Of a stretch of DNA of 16,045 nucleotides, positions 12,197-16,045 are shown in pieces (within the stretch, counting starts at the first letter, position 1; the number at the start of each line of letters is the position of its first letter). A program made the position numbers and the translations under genes. Origin of the DNA: CAYMTN01 sp964393335 (lineage in GTDB: Bacteria; Chloroflexota; Anaerolineae; Aggregatilineales; Aggregatilineaceae); contig CAYMTN010000122.1 of the NCBI GenBank assembly GCA_964393335.1, positions 1 through 16,045 on the forward strand, read 5' to 3'. The notes beneath the pieces are model-generated. The model did not search any database and was not told the origin of the DNA. It saw nothing but the letters and a program-made list of their open reading frames with translations.

Positions 12197-15100
12197 ATGT
12201 TGAGCCTGCACATCACGCGCATTACGCGCCAGCGCCGCCGCCGCCGTTCACGCCAAGGGCTCACCGCGCCCCGTTTTTTGCGCTGGTCGCTCGCCGGAGT
12301 GGCGGCGCTAGTAGGACTTGCCGTGTTGATCCTGGCGGTTGCGTTGGGATCATTTGTGTTGATCTACAACCATTACGCACGTGAGCTTCCCCCCGCAGAA
12401 GATATCATCGCGGCTGAAGAAGAGGCTTTTTTGACGACGGTCCTCTATGATCGCACCGGACAAACCGTCATCTATGAAGTGATCGATCCAACGGGCGGCG
12501 ACCGGCGCTGGATCGGTGTTGGTGACATTCCGCAATACTTCTTGGATGCGACTGTCGCCATCGAAGATGCCAGCTTCTACGAGAATCCGGGCTTCGACCT
12601 GCGTGGCATGGCACGCGCGTTATGGAGCAACCTGACCGGTGGACAGTTCCAGGGTGGCAGCACGATCACGCAGCAACTGGCGCGGAACGTGCTGCTGGGT
12701 GAGGAAGCGCGGACCGACATTAGCATGGGGCGCAAAGTCAAGGAAGTGATCCTGGCCACCGAAATCTCGCGCCTCTACAGCAAAGATCAAATCCTCGAAT
12801 GGTACGTGAACACCAACTTTTATGGCGGTTGGGCTTACGGCATAGAGGCAGCGTCCCAGCAGTATTTCAGCAAACCGGCCCGTGATATGTCGCTGGCCGA
12901 GGCCGCGATGTTGGCGGCGATTCCCCAGTACCCGCTCCAAAACCCGATTGACAATCCGGATGCGGCCAAGCAGCGCCAGGGCCTCGTATTGCAGACGATG
13001 GTCAACGAAGGGTATGTTTCCCAGGCGCAGGCCGATACTGCATTTCAGGAAACATTGGTCGTGCGGCCTTTTGCCGACCGCTACGATATCATCGCGCCGC
13101 ATTTTTCGACATATGCGCGGGCGGAAGCCGAAACGATTCTCAACGATCTGGGCCTGGATGGTCCGCGCCTGGTGACGCGTGGCGGGCTGCGCATCTACAC
13201 GACGCTCGACGTCGATCTACAACTTCAGGCGGAGTGCGTCGCGCGCAGCGAAGTGACGCGGCTGGATGGGTCCGATCCCCTGGTGACGTTGAACACCGGC
13301 GCTGGGACAACGTGTGTTGCGGCCAGTTATCTGCCACCGCTCGCATCAGACATGATCGGAGTGGACCGCGAAGTGACCAACGCGGCGGTGGTTGTGCTGC
13401 GTGCCGAAACCGGCGAGATTCTGTCGATGGTCGGCAGTGTGGACTTTTGGAACGAAGGCATTCAGGGGAGTTACAACGCGGCGCTGGCGCAGCGCCAACC
13501 GGCATCCGCTTTCAAACCGATCGTGTACACCGCTGCGTTCTTGCAGGGGGCACTGCCCGGTTATCCGAATGGCATCACGGCGGCGACGATGACGTATGAC
13601 GTCGAAACCCGTTTTGACAACGGCGGCCAGCCCTACACGCCTGTGAACATCGACCGGCAGTATCATGGCCCGGTCAGCGTTCGTAACGCGCTGGCGAATT
13701 CGTACAACGTGCCGCCAGTTCAACTGGCGAACCTGATCGGCCTGGGGCCAATTGTGCGCACGGCGCACCGCCTGGGAATCAACTCGCTGAATCAGGTCAA
13801 CGTGTACGGGTTGGCGCTGGCGCTCGGCAGCGGGGAAGTGTCACTGCTGGACCTGACCTATTCGTTTAATGTGTTCAATTCCGGCGGGTACATGATCGGC
13901 ATGCCGGTCCACAAAGGAGAAGGCGCGCCGGGATTCCGCACGCTGAATCCGGTGGCGATCTTGCGCATCGAAGATGCGGATGGCCGGGTGTTGTGGCAAT
14001 ATGGCGAAGAAACCGGCACCTACCAGCACCGCCTGATTCTCGAACCGGCCCTGGCCTACATCATGACGAACATCCTGGCGGACAGTGAATCGCGCAGGCC
14101 GGCGTTTGGCCCAGATAATGCGATGGAGCTTTCGCGCCCGGCAGCCGCCAAGACGGGCACGAGCAATGATAACCGTGATAGCTGGTCGATCGGCTATACG
14201 CCCCAGATCGTGACTGGTGTGTGGGTCGGCAACAACAATAATCACCCGATGAACGATGTCACCGGCGCGACGGGCGCTGCGCCGATCTGGCACGCGATCA
14301 TGGAATACGTGCACACGCGAGACGCTCTGCCCAAACAGGAATGGGCGCAGCCATCGACCGTTGTTGAGCGCTCGGTCTGCGAGATTTCCGGGCTGCTGCC
14401 CACGCGCTACTGCGGGCAGGTGCGCGAATTGTTCTACGTGGATCCGCACCTCGGCATTGATACGCGGCCTTCCCAGCCCGATACGTACTGGAAGAGTTAT
14501 TCGGTGAACGTGTGCAGCTGGCGGCTGGCGAATGCCTCATCACCGCCGGGCTGCGTAGAAGATGTCGTGTTTTTTGATTACCCGCAGGCGGTTCGCACCT
14601 GGGCACGCGAAACCGGCCAACCGCTTCCTCCGGACGAGTACGACGTAGAAGGCGCCAGCACGCCGTTCGGGGCAGTGGCGATCATCTCACCGTCGTTTTT
14701 GGGGCGGGTGAGCGGTACGGTAGCGGTGCGTGGTAATGCCACCGATGACAACTTCGGTTTTTACCGGCTGGATTATGGCGCGGGCATGCAGCCGGATGTG
14801 TGGCTGCAGATCGGTGAGCCGAGCACCGAACCGGGGCGTGACTTGGTGATGGGACAGTGGGATACGTCCCAACTGAGCGACGGCGGTGTGTATACCCTGC
14901 GTTTGACGATGGTCCGTACGGATAGCAGTCTGGAAACCAAGTACGTGTCAGTCACGGTCGACAATCTGCCGCCCCAGGTGATGCTAGTCGAACCGGCCCC
15001 TGGCAGTCGTTACCGTGCCGGGCAGGATGCTGCCGTGACTCTGCAAGCTGAACCGGACGACAATGTGCAGTTATCCGACGTGGAGTTTTATGTAGACGGT

Positions 15101-15259
15101 GAGCTGTTGGCGACCAGCGACGAATGGCCTTATACTGCCCGGTGGGAGATCGATGAACCCGGCGATCACGTGTTGTGGGCAGTGGCGTATGATGCCGCTG
15201 GGAATAGTGCTGAATCCGGGCGCATCACGATCACGGTTGAGCCGGAGGGCGGGTCGTAG
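12197..15259 (+). CDS. Class A (bifunctional) penicillin-binding protein 1A with C-terminal Ig-like domains
   Basis: 1020 aa. An Arg-rich cytoplasmic tail (1-29) and one membrane helix (~30-57) come first. The glycosyltransferase 51 domain covers ~75-275: catalytic E123 in AIEDASFYENPGFD (most relatives have His where N130 stands), GGSTITQQLARN (153-164), GRKVKEVILATEISRLYSKD (178-197; likely second acid E183) and NFYGGWAYGIEAAS. The transpeptidase covers ~390-700: S437-x-x-K440 (QPASAFKP), S502-Y-N504 and K652-T-G-T (AAKTGTSNDNRDSW). These polymerise lipid II glycan chains and cross-link their peptides outside the membrane. Residues ~824-922 and ~925-1015 look like two Ig-like beta domains (SPSFLGRVSGTVAVRGNATD; PPQVMLVEPAPGSRYRAG, then DVEFYVDGELLA). 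Four Cys (728, 739, 773, 786) lie in the linker and may pair. The ATG follows AAGGG by only 2 bases; the adjacent TTG codon is better spaced and may be the real start. Confidence 0.95.
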   Translation: MLSLHITRITRQRRRRRSRQGLTAPRFLRWSLAGVAALVGLAVLILAVALGSFVLIYNHYARELPPAEDIIAAEEEAFLTTVLYDRTGQTVIYEVIDPTGGDRRWIGVGDIPQYFLDATVAIEDASFYENPGFDLRGMARALWSNLTGGQFQGGSTITQQLARNVLLGEEARTDISMGRKVKEVILATEISRLYSKDQILEWYVNTNFYGGWAYGIEAASQQYFSKPARDMSLAEAAMLAAIPQYPLQNPIDNPDAAKQRQGLVLQTMVNEGYVSQAQADTAFQETLVVRPFADRYDIIAPHFSTYARAEAETILNDLGLDGPRLVTRGGLRIYTTLDVDLQLQAECVARSEVTRLDGSDPLVTLNTGAGTTCVAASYLPPLASDMIGVDREVTNAAVVVLRAETGEILSMVGSVDFWNEGIQGSYNAALAQRQPASAFKPIVYTAAFLQGALPGYPNGITAATMTYDVETRFDNGGQPYTPVNIDRQYHGPVSVRNALANSYNVPPVQLANLIGLGPIVRTAHRLGINSLNQVNVYGLALALGSGEVSLLDLTYSFNVFNSGGYMIGMPVHKGEGAPGFRTLNPVAILRIEDADGRVLWQYGEETGTYQHRLILEPALAYIMTNILADSESRRPAFGPDNAMELSRPAAAKTGTSNDNRDSWSIGYTPQIVTGVWVGNNNNHPMNDVTGATGAAPIWHAIMEYVHTRDALPKQEWAQPSTVVERSVCEISGLLPTRYCGQVRELFYVDPHLGIDTRPSQPDTYWKSYSVNVCSWRLANASSPPGCVEDVVFFDYPQAVRTWARETGQPLPPDEYDVEGASTPFGAVAIISPSFLGRVSGTVAVRGNATDDNFGFYRLDYGAGMQPDVWLQIGEPSTEPGRDLVMGQWDTSQLSDGGVYTLRLTMVRTDSSLETKYVSVTVDNLPPQVMLVEPAPGSRYRAGQDAAVTLQAEPDDNVQLSDVEFYVDGELLATSDEWPYTARWEIDEPGDHVLWAVAYDAAGNSAESGRITITVEPEGGS

Positions 15260-15325
15260 TGCGGCAGGATTGGTGTGTGAAGGGTGCTGGCTTTTTTTGC
15301 CGCGAGAGGGGGTTGTGAGGCAAAA

Positions 15326-15354
15326 TTGACAGTGTGTGGTTTTCATGCTATATC
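15326..15354 (+). promoter_or_regulatory. Promoter of the LysW-like gene
   Basis: A perfect TTGACA (15326-15331), a 17-base spacer and TATATC (15349-15354) with an extended TG (ATGCTATATC). The start is near 15361, giving a leader of about 30 bases. The gene is therefore probably not dependent on PBP1A transcription. Confidence 0.65.
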
Positions 15355-15389
15355 CCGGCTATGTGATAAGGTGTTGGAGCCTTTCATGA

Positions 15390-15662
15390 GTGGCGATGAG
15401 TAGTAGAATGAACGACGACGCTTTTGAGCAAAAGTCAGATAAGATCCGCAGCCCCAAGAACAAAGTGCGGGCGCGGTGCCCATCGTGTAGTGCCTGGGTT
15501 GGCCTGCGCGATACCGCTGAAGTGTGGGACCTGGTAAACTGCCCCGAATGCGATACGCGGCTGGAGATCGTGGAACTGCGGCCCCCCACGCTGGATTACG
15601 CTCATGACGATCTGGAAGATGAGTGGGAAGACGAAGATTGGGACGATTACGAAAAACTCTGA
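15390..15662 (+). CDS. LysW-like zinc-ribbon protein with acidic C-terminus
   Basis: 90 aa from a GTG at 15390, which has GGAG 10 bases upstream; in-frame ATGs at 15396 and 15408 are alternatives. A zinc ribbon is formed by C30-x2-C33 (ARCPSCSAWVGLR) and C51-x2-C54 (VNCPECDTRLEIVEL), with the spacing and the following strand of the amino-group carrier protein LysW/ArgW. The C-terminus is strongly acidic (DDLEDEWEDEDWDDYEKL). LysW carries intermediates of lysine or arginine synthesis on the gamma-carboxyl of its terminal Glu in an EDWGE ending. Here an EDW occurs (residues 82-84), but the protein continues and ends in Lys-Leu, so that chemistry is not supported. No lysX, lysZ or argC-like partner is nearby. 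It may be a LysW-fold protein with another role. Confidence 0.75.
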   Translation: MAMSSRMNDDAFEQKSDKIRSPKNKVRARCPSCSAWVGLRDTAEVWDLVNCPECDTRLEIVELRPPTLDYAHDDLEDEWEDEDWDDYEKL

Positions 15663-15734
15663 GTCTGGTCTTCCCGATTCGTCGGTAAACTGCGGAGGTT
15701 AACGGGATTTTACACGCTTATTACCCGATCTTGA

Positions 15735-15786
15735 AGCGTCGATCAGGTGATTTTAATCTCACCGGGTTAATCTGACGTTCGACGCT
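15735..15786. repeat. Inverted repeat with nested stems after the LysW-like gene
   Basis: AGCGTCGA (15735-15742) and TCGACGCT (15779-15786) are perfect complements with a 36-base interior. TCAG/CTGA and GGTGA/TCACC can pair inside. There is no coding region here (15663-15868). It could be a 3'-end structure of either converging transcript. Confidence 0.45.
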
Positions 15787-15821
15787 CACGATCCCCATCC
15801 CCGACTGAGTGAGCGACTGGC

Positions 15822-15855
15822 GGGGACCGTTCCCAGGAATGGCCCCCGTTTATTA
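15822..15855 (+). terminator. Possible terminator hairpin between the LysW-like gene and hisE
   Basis: GGGGACCGTTCC (15822-15833) and GGAATGGCCCCC (15836-15847) form a long stem with one A-C mismatch and one G-T pair. On the plus strand GTTTATTAT follows, a poor T tract. It lies where two converging transcripts meet and could serve the LysW-like gene. Confidence 0.45.
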
Positions 15856-15868
15856 TGGCTGGTACGCA

Positions 15869-16045
15869 TCAAGGTTTGTGACGCTGCGCCAGTTCGGCGG
15901 CCACGTCATCTGGTGACAGGCCGCGCAGCGCGAGCAGCACCAGGCAGTGATACGTCAGGTCAGCCAATTCGGAGATCAGGCGTTCATCACCCTGGCTCTT
16001 GGCTGCCAGAATAACCTCGATGGCTTCCTCACCAATCTTCTTGAC
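15869..16045 (-). CDS. hisE: Phosphoribosyl-ATP pyrophosphatase, C-terminal part
   Basis: 58 C-terminal residues; the gene begins beyond the right edge. The sequence starts VKKIGEEAIEVILAAKSQGD, continues ERLISELADLTYHCLVLLAL, and ends RHKP. The KKIGEEA-x-E helix and the ELADLTYH motif are the metal- and substrate-binding acidic helices of HisE, which hydrolyses phosphoribosyl-ATP to phosphoribosyl-AMP in the second step of histidine synthesis. It could also be the C-terminal half of a HisIE fusion, because the N-terminal part is not visible. No other his gene is downstream (minus sense) in the window. Confidence 0.93.
   Translation of the reverse strand, partial: VKKIGEEAIEVILAAKSQGDERLISELADLTYHCLVLLALRGLSPDDVAAELAQRHKP

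Noticed and set aside
15292..15298. Run of seven T after PBP1A as an intrinsic terminator
   Set aside because: No convincing stem precedes it. GCGGCA (15261-15266) and TGCCGC (15298-15303) flank it but the arms are short and the T run lies inside the loop.
1..16045. CRISPR arrays, tRNA or rRNA genes, insertion sequences, toxin-antitoxin or defence operons
   Set aside because: No regularly spaced repeats, tRNA-like folds, transposase motifs or paired small toxin/antitoxin genes were seen on either strand.

Overview
This window is most likely a chromosomal contig from a Chloroflexota bacterium, probably Anaerolineae-like. That is an inference from gene content, without database support. The evidence is moderately GC-rich coding DNA, an FHA-winged-helix regulator, a translin-family protein next to a DUF3467 protein, a large GT39-type membrane protein with a C-terminal beta domain, a PBP1A with Ig-like C-terminal domains, and a LysW-like zinc ribbon. 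There is no rRNA, tRNA, CRISPR array, insertion sequence or phage gene. The gene content looks like core housekeeping, not an accessory island.

Left block (1-5438, all minus strand): a class B penicillin-binding lipoprotein cut by the left edge, a Maf nucleotide pyrophosphatase, an FHA/winged-helix regulator, a translin-like protein overlapping a DUF3467 gene by 8 bp, ssb, and gatB. The ssb promoter carries a GAAC-N4-GTTC dyad like a Gram-positive-type LexA box, so ssb may belong to the SOS response.

Centre block (5685-10257, plus strand): an unrecognised 178-aa protein, peptide deformylase (def), a radical SAM/helix-hairpin-helix protein of the putative DNA modification/repair type, and a GT39-like membrane glycosyltransferase. 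The last three each have their own recognisable promoter, and intrinsic terminators sit directly upstream of the next promoter, so these are largely independent transcription units.

The 256-bp gap at 10258-10513 has no protein gene. It contains a nested inverted-repeat structure followed on the minus strand by a perfect hairpin and T tract, with a -10 element exactly placed for a ~108-nt transcript. It is a candidate small RNA.

Right block: a minus-strand three-gene signalling operon (OmpR-type response regulator, small unknown protein, CheY-like receiver; 12038 to 10514) with no histidine kinase beside it. It is divergent from a plus-strand PBP1A (12197-15259), followed by a LysW-like zinc-ribbon protein. 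The window ends in the C-terminal part of hisE on the minus strand. A 10-base run of Ns lies in the DNA-binding domain of the OmpR-type regulator and is probably mis-sized.

Two peptidoglycan synthases (class B at the left edge, class A at the right), Maf and two sets of regulators give the window a cell-envelope and growth-control flavour. I see no convincing new multi-gene system. The best leads are the candidate small RNA, the LexA-like operator of ssb and the translin/DUF3467 pair.
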